This document shows, piece by piece, positions 27,523-37,700 of a stretch of 64,000 nucleotides of DNA. Made by a program: the position numbers and the translations under genes. Source of the DNA: Pseudomonas brassicacearum. GTDB taxonomy: Bacteria > Pseudomonadota > Gammaproteobacteria > Pseudomonadales > Pseudomonadaceae. The stretch is from contig NZ_CP007410.1 of NCBI RefSeq assembly GCF_000585995.1, positions 496,001 through 560,000 of the forward strand. The letters run 5' to 3'. Within the stretch, counting starts at the first letter, position 1; each line of letters starts with the position of its first letter. A model generated the notes under the pieces. The model searched no databases and had not been told where the DNA came from. It saw only the letters and a program-made list of their open reading frames with translations.

Positions 27523-27822
27523 ATGTGTGGCTTGTGTGGTTTGCTGGGCGAGGACGTGCATTGGAGTGATCCGCTGGGTGATGAACTGCCCCGGCGTCGT
27601 GAGCGGTTGCGCCGGATTTCGGCGATTAACCGCGTGTTGGCGCCGTTACGGCTCAAGGTCGAGGATTTTCAGGGCACGGCGTATCTGCTGCTGGGCGCCA
27701 CCGGGCGGCAGGAACTGGCCAGCGGGCTCGACCAGTTGTGGAGCCTGGTCGAGTCGATGACGGGCCGTGCGGCGGACCCTCTCGATCCAGCCCTGCTCCA
27801 GTCTTTGGAACAAGCCTCATGA
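27523..27822 (+). CDS. Small 99-aa protein beginning MCGLCG, next to a metallochaperone
   Basis: A 99-residue protein I do not recognise as a named family. It begins MCGLCGLLGED: a Cys at position 2 (as in the N-terminal nucleophile Cys of class II glutamine amidotransferases, MCGI/VxG) that is also part of a CxxC pair. The rest is helical and charged (PRRRERLRRISAINRVLAP), with QGTAYLLLGATGRQ near the middle. It is far too short for a glutaminase domain of about 200 residues. A GAAGGAG site lies 14 bp after the second SDR, and the stop overlaps the GTPase start as ATGA, so the protein is probably made together with the GTPase. Confidence 0.7.
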   Translation: MCGLCGLLGEDVHWSDPLGDELPRRRERLRRISAINRVLAPLRLKVEDFQGTAYLLLGATGRQELASGLDQLWSLVESMTGRAADPLDPALLQSLEQAS

Positions 27823-28823
27823 GCATTGCCCTGAACGTCATCACCGGTTTTCTCGGCAGCGGCAAGACCACCTTGCTCAACCGTCTGCTGCAAGACGAAA
27901 GCCTCGGTGACACCGCGTTGTTGATCAATGAATTCGGCGATATCGGCATCGATCACTTGTTGGTCCAGGAAGTGGCGCCGGACACCGTGTTGTTGCCCAG
28001 TGGATGCGTCTGCTGTTCCATCCGCGGCGAGTTGAAAGACGCGTTGCTCGATCTGCTGGTGCGGCGTGACCGAGGCGAAATCCCGGCTTTTCGACGGGTG
28101 ATCCTGGAGACGACCGGGCTGGCCGATCCGGCGCCGATCCTGGCGACACTCAACAACGACGTGCAATTGCGCGGACGCTTCCATATTGGCTTGGTGGTGA
28201 CGCTGGTAGATGCCTGTCACGCCGAACTGCAGGCGCGCATTCACCCGGAGTGGCTGGCCCAGGTTGCCGCCGCGGACCGCCTGCTGTTGAGCAAGACCGA
28301 CCAGGCCGCTGCGCCGGCTGTCAGCGAGTTGCGCCGACGGCTGCAAGCGCTGAACCCGGGGGCACCGCTGCTCGACACCCACGAAGTGCTCAGTGGCGAT
28401 CAATTATTGTTGGGCGAAGGTCTGCACGGCGCGGCGCCTGAAGTCGAGGTGGCCCGTTGGCAATTGCATCGTCCGCTGGGCCAGGTCACTCAGCATGGTC
28501 AGGCCCAGGTTTGCTGCCTGACCTTCGATCAGCCGCTGGACTGGATCGGCTTCGGGGTCTGGTTGTCGATGCTGCTAAGATGCCACGGCGAACGCATTCT
28601 TCGCGTCAAGGGATTGCTCAACGTGAACAGCCTCCAGGCCCCAGTCGTCATCCATGGCGTGCAGCATTGCCTGCACGCGCCGGTACACCTGCCCCGCTGG
28701 CCCAGTGCCGAGCGCCAATCGCGCTTGGTATTTATCGTCAGGGGCCTGGACCCGGAGCGGTTGCGGCATTCGTTCGATGTCTTTGCTCGTTGCTTCGCAC
28801 CGGCGGCTGAGGTGAGTGCCTGA
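27819..28823 (+). CDS. COG0523 (CobW/ZNG1-like) metal-chaperone GTPase
   Basis: A 334-residue G3E-family GTPase. Walker A is GFLGSGKTT (10-18); NEFGDIG and the metal-binding CxCC motif GCVCCSI (Cys63, 65, 66) follow. LSKTD supplies guanine specificity, and the C-terminal CobW_C domain has FIVRGLDPE. No His-rich loop is seen. Family members hand a metal, often Zn, to a target enzyme. The likely client is the metal-dependent NodB-fold hydrolase in the same operon. The gene overlaps both neighbours (ATGA and TGATG). Confidence 0.88.
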   Translation: MSIALNVITGFLGSGKTTLLNRLLQDESLGDTALLINEFGDIGIDHLLVQEVAPDTVLLPSGCVCCSIRGELKDALLDLLVRRDRGEIPAFRRVILETTGLADPAPILATLNNDVQLRGRFHIGLVVTLVDACHAELQARIHPEWLAQVAAADRLLLSKTDQAAAPAVSELRRRLQALNPGAPLLDTHEVLSGDQLLLGEGLHGAAPEVEVARWQLHRPLGQVTQHGQAQVCCLTFDQPLDWIGFGVWLSMLLRCHGERILRVKGLLNVNSLQAPVVIHGVQHCLHAPVHLPRWPSAERQSRLVFIVRGLDPERLRHSFDVFARCFAPAAEVSA

Positions 28824-30019
28824 TGACCAGCGGCACGCCCATCACGTTGCGGGTACTTGGCACCTCCGTCACGCTCCTAGAATCCCTGCGGGTCCGAGCC
28901 GAACAGGACCTTGGCATTCGCCTGGTCTATCAGGTCCACAGTGTCGAGCAGGCCCAGCGCATTGCGGTGATGCAACCGGACAGCTACGACCTGTACGACC
29001 AGTGGTTTCACAACGTTGATTTCGTCTGGCCGGCCAGAGCGATCCAGCCCATCGACACCCGGCGCATCGCTTTGTGGCATGAGATCAACGACCTGCCCAA
29101 GCGCGGCCGGTTGTCCGCCGCGGATCGCCCGGTCAGCGGCAGCGTGCCCAATGAGCGCCTGTACGTGCAACATGACGGCAGCCTGGGCAGCACCGTCAGC
29201 GACTACATCAGCATGTTGCCGTTGACCCACAACGCCGACAGTTTTGCCTACCGCCCGGAACGCTTGCCGATGGGATTTTCCCGTGACAACGAGAGTTGGG
29301 GCTGGCTGCTCGATCCGGCCTGGAGCGGTCGCACGGCGCTGCAAAGCGACGCGGCGATTGGCGCCATCGATGCGGCGCTGGCGATACAGGGCAAGGGCTT
29401 GGCGTCGTTCAAGGACATCGGCAATCTCAGCATCGAAGAGATCGACAGCCTGGCCGACGTCTTGGTGCGCAAACAGCGCGAAGGCCATTTCGCGGCGTTC
29501 TGGTCAGATGACGAACAGGCGGCGCAACTGATGCTCAGCCCGACCATCGACATCGAGAGCCTCTGGTCCCCGACGCTCATGCGCCTGCATCGGGCCGGGA
29601 TCAAGTACCGCCTTGCCGTGCCCCGTGAGGGTTATCGCGCTTGGTTCGGTGGGCTTTCCGTGTCACGCCATGCCCGGGGAGCGGTGCTGGATGCCGCCTA
29701 TGCGTTTCTTAATTGGTGGCTCTCGGGATGGCCTGGCGCGGTCATGGCGCGCCAGGGTTATTACATCAGCAACCCGCCCCGCAGCCGCGATCATTTGAGC
29801 GATGCCGAATGGGACTATTGGTACGCCGGCAAACCGGCCCGTGAAGTGTTGCCGGGCAGCGATGGCGAACCGCTGATCGACATCGGCGAAATTCGCGACG
29901 GCGGTTCGTATGAGCAACGCATGGGCCATATCGCCGTGTGGAACTCGGTGATGGACGAGCACAATTACCTGGTGCGCCGTTGGGGGGATTTTCTGCGGGC
30001 GGCCAACAAAGGTCGCTGA
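28823..30019 (+). CDS. Extracellular-type solute-binding protein lacking a signal peptide
   Basis: A 398-residue protein of the PotD/PotF-like family 1 binding-protein fold (motifs DLYDQWFHNVDFVWPARAIQPI, FSRDNESWGW, AYAFLNWWLSGWPG). The N-terminus MTSGTPITLRVLGTSVTLLE starts directly in the first beta strand, so no Sec or Tat signal is present. The start overlaps the GTPase stop by one base, so a longer, secreted form is not possible without reading into the GTPase gene. No ABC permease or ATPase gene is nearby. It may act as a cytoplasmic ligand-binding or enzyme-like protein, or be a remnant that lost its leader. Confidence 0.78.
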   Translation: MTSGTPITLRVLGTSVTLLESLRVRAEQDLGIRLVYQVHSVEQAQRIAVMQPDSYDLYDQWFHNVDFVWPARAIQPIDTRRIALWHEINDLPKRGRLSAADRPVSGSVPNERLYVQHDGSLGSTVSDYISMLPLTHNADSFAYRPERLPMGFSRDNESWGWLLDPAWSGRTALQSDAAIGAIDAALAIQGKGLASFKDIGNLSIEEIDSLADVLVRKQREGHFAAFWSDDEQAAQLMLSPTIDIESLWSPTLMRLHRAGIKYRLAVPREGYRAWFGGLSVSRHARGAVLDAAYAFLNWWLSGWPGAVMARQGYYISNPPRSRDHLSDAEWDYWYAGKPAREVLPGSDGEPLIDIGEIRDGGSYEQRMGHIAVWNSVMDEHNYLVRRWGDFLRAANKGR

Positions 30020-30022
30020 ACA

Positions 30023-30445
30023 TCAAATGCCCTGGCTGCGCAACCAGCTCATGAGTTGCGGTAACGGCAATGCACCGCTCTGGCGCGCCACTTCCCGGCC
30101 GTCCTTGAACAGAATCAGGCTGGGAATCGAGCGGATCCCCAACTGCGCCGACAGCTGCTGGTTGGCCTCGCTGTCGAGCTTGGCCAACCGGCATTTGCCC
30201 GTCAGTTGCGCGGCGGCCTGTTCGAACACCGGTGCGAAGGACTTGCACGGCCCACACCAATCGGCCCACACATCCACCAGCAATGGCAGGTCACCCTTGA
30301 TCTGGCTGGCGTAGTCGCCTTGCTTGAGTTCGAACGGTTTGCTCAATAACACCTGGGCTTTGCAGCGCCCGCACTTGGGCTGGTCGCCCAGGCGTTCGGC
30401 GGGGATGCGGTTGAGCCCGTTGCAATGGGGGCAGGGGATCAGCAT
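30023..30445 (-). CDS. trxC: Thioredoxin TrxC (thioredoxin 2)
   Basis: A 140-residue thioredoxin with the N-terminal zinc ribbon typical of TrxC (CPHC and CGRC) and the active site WCGPC. It reduces protein disulfides, especially under oxidative stress, and is cytoplasmic. The start MLIPCPHCNGLNRIP (30445) matches the family; an upstream ATG pair at 30478/30475 would add residues without similarity. It converges with the binding-protein gene, 3 bp apart, so the two terminate against each other. Confidence 0.88.
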   Translation of the reverse strand: MLIPCPHCNGLNRIPAERLGDQPKCGRCKAQVLLSKPFELKQGDYASQIKGDLPLLVDVWADWCGPCKSFAPVFEQAAAQLTGKCRLAKLDSEANQQLSAQLGIRSIPSLILFKDGREVARQSGALPLPQLMSWLRSQGI

Positions 30446-30510
30446 CGGGTCGGTCTCCAGGAAAGTCGTTGGCATCATTGAACACTATATACAGATCACC
30501 GAAAACTCAT

Positions 30511-30597
30511 GTGGGAGCGGGCTTGCTCGCGAAGGCGATGCATCAGACACATAGATGTCGACTGATACACCGCCTTCGCGAGCAAGCCCGCTCCCAC
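30511..30597. repeat. REP pair, GTGGGAGCGGGCTTGCTCGC type
   Basis: Inverted copies at 30511-30533 and 30575-30597 form a long stem with gccttcgcg extensions. It lies between the TrxC and YcaC-like genes, both minus strand. The same type recurs at 42585, 44678 and, in a GAGCGAGC variant, at 42717 and 55311. Confidence 0.88.
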
Positions 30598-30616
30598 ATT
30601 TTGAACGATGTCGCTG

Positions 30617-31243
30617 TTATTTAGCGTTGGTCAGCGTGTTGTAGCTGGTCATCAGGTTGCGATAGTCCGGGATGTGGTTGGAGAACAAGGTCGCCAGCCC
30701 TTCCACATCGTTGCGCCAGTCGCGGTGCAGCTCACAGGCCAGGCCGAACCAGGTCATCAATTGCGCGCCCGAGGAAGACATACGGTCCCAGGCCGATTGA
30801 CGGGTCAGTTCGTTGAACGTGCCGGAAGCATCGGTGACCACGAACACGTCGAAACCTTCGGCCAGGGCCGACAGGGCCGGGAAGGCCACGCAGACTTCGG
30901 TGACCACACCGGCGATGATCAGTTGTTTCTTGCCGGTGGCCTTGATCGCCTTGACGAAGTCTTCGTTGTCCCAGGCGTTGATCTGGCCAGGACGAGCGAT
31001 GTACGGCGCGTCCGGGAACAGGGTCTTGAGTTCCGGCATCAGCGGGCCGTTGGGACCGGTTTCGAAGCTGGTGGTGAGGATAGTCGGCAGCTGGAAGTAC
31101 TTCGCCAGGTCGGCCAGGGCCAGCACGTTGTTCTTGAAGCGGTCCGGGTCGATGTCGCGGACCAGGGAGAGCAGGCCGGCCTGGTGGTCAACCAGCAGAA
31201 CGGCGGCGTTATCTTTGTCGAGACGGTTGTAGGAAGTGGTCAT
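30617..31243 (-). CDS. Isochorismatase-superfamily hydrolase, YcaC-like
   Basis: A 208-residue cysteine hydrolase of the YcaC group. Asp19 (LVDHQAG) and Cys118 (VVTEVCVAF) of the usual Asp-Lys-Cys triad are present; the residue at position 84 is Arg (YIARPGQ), so the basic member of the triad may differ. YcaC proteins have no firmly known physiological substrate. It is divergent from a LysR-type regulator, which probably controls it. Confidence 0.88.
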   Translation of the reverse strand: MTTSYNRLDKDNAAVLLVDHQAGLLSLVRDIDPDRFKNNVLALADLAKYFQLPTILTTSFETGPNGPLMPELKTLFPDAPYIARPGQINAWDNEDFVKAIKATGKKQLIIAGVVTEVCVAFPALSALAEGFDVFVVTDASGTFNELTRQSAWDRMSSSGAQLMTWFGLACELHRDWRNDVEGLATLFSNHIPDYRNLMTSYNTLTNAK

Positions 31244-31446
31244 GGCGTAGTCCTCGTTAAGTTTGGTTGCCGAAGGTCGGCGTGGTTAAGGTTTTCAATG
31301 TCGGTGTAGCGATTGATCGTTGACTCATCCGGTCGAAGCGCCCGGCTTCAATCCGTGTTGCGTTTCGATGGGTGTAGATTAAAACTGGCACCTTTGATGC
31401 GCTAGACTGCGAAAATTAGCCTTAGCGTTCTATTTGGAGAACGATC

Positions 31447-32352
31447 ATCGAAGACCTCAACACGCTTTACTATTTCACCCAGGTGGTCGAGCACCGTGGG
31501 TTCGCCGCTGCGGGCCGCGCGCTGGACATGCCCAAGTCGAAGCTCAGCCGACGCATAGCCCAACTGGAGGAGCGTCTCGGGGTGCGGCTACTCCACCGCA
31601 CCAGTCGCCATTGCACGCTGACGGAGATCGGCCAGGCCTATTACCAGCGCTGCCTGGCGATGCGGGTGGAGGCCGAGAGCGCGGCCGAAGTGATCGAGCG
31701 CAACCGTTCCGAACCCCAGGGGCTGGTGCGCATCAGCTGTCCGACGGCGCTGCTCAACAGTTGGGTCGGGCCGATGCTGACCCGCTACATGCTCAAGTAC
31801 CCGCGGGTGGAGTTGTTCATCGAAAGCACTAACCGTCGGGTCGACCTGATCCATGAAGGTTTTGATATCGCCTTGAGGGTGCGCTTTCCACCGTTGGAAA
31901 ACACCGACATGGTCATGAAGGTGCTGAGCAACAGTACCCAGTGCCTGGTGGGTAGCCCGGATTATCTCGAGCGCTTGTCTTCACCCGCCTCCCCGGCGGA
32001 CCTCAACGGTTTGCCCAGCGTGCATTGGGGCGCGGCGCAGCGCGAATACCAGTGGGAATTGTTCGGCCCCGACGGCACCCGCGCACTCATCCGCCATGAG
32101 CCGCGCATGGTCACCGACGACCTGCTGGCCCTGCGTCACGCGGTGCTGGCCGGCATCGGCGTCGCCCACTTGCCCACCGTGGTGGTGCGTGAAGACATCG
32201 CGGCTGGCCGGCTGGTGGAGCTGGTACCGGGCTGGACGCCCAAGTGCGGGATCGTCCATGCGATCTTTGCCTCACGGCGCGGGTTGCTGCCGTCGGTGCG
32301 TGCGCTGATTGATTTTCTGGCCGAGGAATTCAGCCACAGCGACATGGCGTAG
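31447..32352 (+). CDS. LysR-family transcriptional regulator, apparent ATC start
   Basis: A 301-residue LysR regulator with the N-terminal winged helix (LNTLYYFTQVVEHRGFAAAG, then KSKLSRRIAQLEERLG) and a C-terminal effector-binding domain. The first in-frame canonical start is GTG at 31483, which would delete the first helix of the DNA-binding domain. The family N-terminus (EDLNTLYYF) begins right after an ATC at 31447, which has GGAGA 6 nt upstream, exactly where an ATG is expected. It is divergent from the YcaC-like gene (203-bp gap), the usual arrangement for a LysR target. Confidence 0.85.
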   Translation: MEDLNTLYYFTQVVEHRGFAAAGRALDMPKSKLSRRIAQLEERLGVRLLHRTSRHCTLTEIGQAYYQRCLAMRVEAESAAEVIERNRSEPQGLVRISCPTALLNSWVGPMLTRYMLKYPRVELFIESTNRRVDLIHEGFDIALRVRFPPLENTDMVMKVLSNSTQCLVGSPDYLERLSSPASPADLNGLPSVHWGAAQREYQWELFGPDGTRALIRHEPRMVTDDLLALRHAVLAGIGVAHLPTVVVREDIAAGRLVELVPGWTPKCGIVHAIFASRRGLLPSVRALIDFLAEEFSHSDMA

Positions 32353-32487
32353 GGGCCGGGTCCGTTGGGTTTTTGTCTGTGGCGAAGGGGCAGCCACCCA
32401 GGCTGCCATTCATCAGATGCGTTGCACTGAATGCGCGCCAGGCCCTCAAAAAAACCACAACGCACCTGTTCGCAACCCGGAGGTCCC

Positions 32488-32766
32488 ATGAGCAATCCTC
32501 AAGACCCAACCCTCTCCAAAACATCGGACAACCCCAATGACGACGGCTTCGTCCTGGGCACTGCCGGTCGTGACGAAGACCCCAACGCCGCCCCGGCCTA
32601 CGCCATCGATCGCCGCTACGATCGAGATGAACTGACCCCTGAAGACACCCGCGGCATGCCTGGTTATCCCGAGAAAAAGACCCCGGATAAACCGGCCGAC
32701 AAGGACGATGCCGAAGCCGAGCCTGGGATCGAGACGCCCGAGCAGGGGAACGATAAGGTGGGGTGA
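32488..32766 (+). CDS. Small acidic, probably disordered protein
   Basis: A 92-residue highly charged protein rich in Asp, Glu, Pro and Lys (DGFVLGTAGRDEDPNAAP, TPEKK/DKPADKDDAEAE), with no hydrophobic core, so it is likely to be disordered. GGAGG stands 5 nt before the ATG. Similar short proteins occur in other Pseudomonas, often near stress genes, with no known function. It stands alone between the LysR gene and a remnant region. Confidence 0.7.
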   Translation: MSNPQDPTLSKTSDNPNDDGFVLGTAGRDEDPNAAPAYAIDRRYDRDELTPEDTRGMPGYPEKKTPDKPADKDDAEAEPGIETPEQGNDKVG

Positions 32767-32814
32767 GCTGGGCTCACATCCGTTCACATTTTTTACCGAG
32801 GCCTGAAGCCTTGA

Positions 32815-32973
32815 GCCCGCCTTACTGAACATGGCATGAGCCAGAGCGACTTGCCGGGCGTTGGTACCCAGTCGGTGGTATCGGAGGTATTGAGCGGTAA
32901 GCGTCAGCTCAATTTGAGGCAGATCCGCTGGTTGGCCGAGCGCTTCGGTGTATCGGTGGAAACCTTCATTTGA
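32815..32973 (+). pseudogene. HigA-type antitoxin remnant (C-terminal half)
   Basis: The frame reads ARLTEHGMSQSDLPGVG, then TQSVVSEVLSGKRQLNLRQI and ends RWLAERFGVSVETFI before TGA. This matches the C-terminal helix-turn-helix of HigA/XRE antitoxins ('EEHGLTQSDLP.VG...VVSEVL.GKR'). An in-frame TGA at 32812 and the absence of the N-terminal half and of a higB gene show it is a relic. A start at the internal ATG (32836) would give 45 residues. Confidence 0.65.
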
Positions 32974-33010
32974 TGGTTCGGTGTAGCGCTGTGAAATACC
33001 GACCTGCTTT

Positions 33011-33143
33011 TGTGGCGAGGGAGCTTGCTCCCGCTCGGCGGCGTAGCCGTCGTAAAGCCGGTTGACGCGGTCTGTCTGGAAGACCGCGCCAGTCCATCCT
33101 GGGGCGGCTGCGCCGCCCAGCGGGAGCAAGCTCCCTCGCCACA
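33011..33143. repeat. REP pair, GCGAGGGAGCTTGCTCCC type
   Basis: Inverted copies at 33011-33034 and 33120-33143 surround inner stems (ggcgtagccgtcg; ggcggctgcgccgcc). The rest of the 32974-33207 gap shows no gene. Confidence 0.88.
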
Positions 33144-33207
33144 GGGTTAACCATGCCCCGAACAGTTATGTATTGGGCGGGCGGTTTATTTCAGTCGTGG
33201 CGCCTCG

Positions 33208-34707
<1,500 letters not shown>

Positions 34708-37700
34708 TCAGTCGAGTGTGCCTTGCGGCGGTTCGGGCACCGGCTTGATGCTGGCAACAGCCGAAGGCACGGGCGTGATGGTCTTTTTATCAGGCTCGGC
34801 GGGGACCAGTTTGTACTCCTGACCCTGCATATTCTTCAGATAGATTTCCATCTGCCGGAAGGAGATGTTGATGTGCTCCTTCTTGAACTCACGGTTGATG
34901 AAGCGGTTGATCTCGTCCAGCACCGGATTGCGGTCACCAAGGTCGCGTACGTGCATGCGCAACTCATGGTCGAGGGTACTTTCACCGAAGTTCAGGAAGT
35001 ACACGATCGGTTCCGGTTCCTTCAGCACCCGTGGGTTCTCGCGGGCCGCCTTGAGCAGCAACTCACGCACCAGATCCAGGTCCGAACCGTAGTCCACGCC
35101 CAGCTTCAGGGTTACCCGGGTGACGGTGTCGGTCAACGACCAGTTGATCAGTTGCCCGGTGATGAAGGTTTTGTTTGGGACGATGATGTCCTTGCGGTCG
35201 AAGTCGGTGATGGTGGTCGCGCGAATGCGGATCTTGCTGACCGTGCCCGACAGGTTGCCGATGGTGATGGTGTCGCCGATCCGCACCGGACGCTCGAACA
35301 GGATCATGATCCCGGAGATGAAGTTGGCGAAGATCTCCTGCATGCCGAAGCCAAGGCCCACCGACAGCGCGGCCACCAGCCATTGCAGTTTGTCCCAGCT
35401 CACGCCGAGGGTGGACAGGGTGGTGACGAAACCAAAGCCGGCGATCACATAGGACAGCAGTGTCGTGGTGGCATAGGCACTGCCCTGGGCCAGGTTCAGT
35501 TTCGACAGTACGAACACTTCCAGCAGGCCCGGCAGGTTGCGGGCCAGGGCGAAGGTGATGCCGATGATGATCAGCGCACCGAGCATGTCGCCGATGCTGA
35601 TGGGCACCATGCTCATGTTGGCGCCAGTGCCGCTGGTGTATTCGTAGAGGGTGATGTTGTCCAGGTACGAGAACACGCTGATCAGGTCCGACCAGACCCA
35701 ATACAGCGCGGCGATGAAGCCGCCCAGCAAGGCCAGGCGGATCAGGCGCAGGGACTGTTCGTTGACCTTTTCGATATCCAGCGTCGGTTCCTCGATCACC
35801 GCTTCGCCGTCGCCGGCCTCCTTGGCCGCCTGACGCTTGGCCAGGGCACGCTGGTAGGCCAGGCGCCGCGCCGCGACCGACAGGCCACGGACAAAGGTGG
35901 CCTCGATCACCAGCCAGAACATCAGCAGGTACAGGGTGTTGATCAGCCGGTCGCTGAGCTTCAGCGCGGTGTAGTAGTAGCCGAAGCACACCGCCACGAA
36001 CAGCGCGATAGGCAACGCGGTGAACAGCACCCCGACGGCCTTGCGAAACAGCGACGTGTTCCGGTGCGTCGGGCTGCTCAGCAGCAGGCGACTGAGCAGC
36101 CAGGCCATCAGGGCGTAGCAGGTCAGGACCACCGGCATGCCGAGCACGTCGTCGGCCAGGGCCGAGGGTTGCAATTCAGCCACCGCCACCACGGCCACCA
36201 GCGCCAGTACCACCAACCCGAGCCGACGGATCCAGCCCCGGAGGAATTCGACCTGGGGTTTCTCCCAGCGGAAATGCAACTCGGCGACACCGCCGGGGGC
36301 CAGCACTCGATAGGCCGTGTAGAACACTAGCCAGGCCTGGCCGATCTGCAGCAGCGCCGCGCCGAGGTTGGCGTTTTGGCCGCGTGCGTCGATCTGCAAG
36401 GCATAGCCGCACAGCGCCAGTGCCAACGCTACCGGCATCGCCAGCAGGATATTGATCAGGATCGCCTGGGGCGTGTGCCACTGGCTGTCGCGCTTGAAGT
36501 GCCCCACGTCCTGGTGAACCTTGTTCAGCCGGGCATAAAGACTGTTGCGTCGCCACAGCAGCGCACCGATCAGCAACGCCAAGGGCAGGAACAGCAGCGG
36601 TCGTTGGGTCAGGCCATCGGCCAGTTCAGTGAGGCTCGAGGTCCAGGGCAGTGAATCGACTTGTTTTTCCAGGCGGGTCGGCACGCCACGCATCCACTCG
36701 AAATCCAGCGGTTTGTTGCTGGGGATCCAGAACATCTGTTCTTCGAGGGTCGACCGCAGGTTCTGGGCGGTGCTGAGCAGCTGCTTCTGGTTGAGTTGCA
36801 AGGTGATGGATTCGTTGAGCACCGCGCTCAATTCGCGGTTCAGGCGTTCCAGCAGGTCGACGCGGGTCAGTGCCAGTTCCAGCAAGGTCTTGCGCAGTTG
36901 CGGCGTAACCTGCTCCGACGGCTGGGTGGCCAGCAGGTTGTCGACATAAGCGCTCGGGTTGTTCAGCAATTCGCGCTGTTGGCTGACTTCGAACTGGTAC
37001 AGGCGGATGTCAGCGATCTGGTCGGCCAGGTTCTGGTCCAGCTTCAGGCGCGGCAGGGTCTGGCGCTGTTTGTAGAGAATCTTGGAGAGCAGCAGGCTGC
37101 CCTTGAGCACGCTGATCTGCTCGTCCAGGGCCGCGTCGGTCTGGGTGACGTTGTCCAGCAGTTGCTTGGTCTGCAAGTTCTGCTGGGTCACCTCGTTGAG
37201 GCGGTCGGTGCTTTTGAGCAGGTAGTCGGAGAGCTTCAGGTTGGCCGCGCTTTCGGTCGCCAGCAAGCTGCTGCCACCGGCCTTCTGGGCTTCGATGGAT
37301 TGCTGGGTCACCGTCTCCTGGGACTGGGCCAGGCGCTTCTGGTTGATCAGGTTTTGCAGGTCCTGGATTTCCTGCTCCATGCGGGCGATTTTTTCCATCA
37401 GCAAGTCATGCTGACCATTGCCCAGGTCCTGCAGTTGGCTGTTGCCGGCCAGTTCCTGGCGGCGTAGCGGAATCAGCGCGTTGAGTGCCAGCAGCTCGGC
37501 ATTGAGCTGGTCGCGCTGCTCGGCGCTCAGGGTCTTGCCGGCGTCCCGACCGGCCTTGAGCGTGGCGTTGATCTGCTGGATGCGGGTCTGGCTGTTGGAG
37601 ATTTCGGCCTGGGCCCGCTCTGGCCGGGTCTGGGCGGTGATGATCAGGCTGTTGGCGTCCGCCAGGGCTTTTTGCAGGTCGCCCTGCTGGGTGGAGCGTT

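Noticed and set aside
32836..32973. An intact small regulator gene
   Set aside because: It lacks the N-terminal half of HigA, has a stop just upstream and no ribosome site, so it is listed as a remnant.
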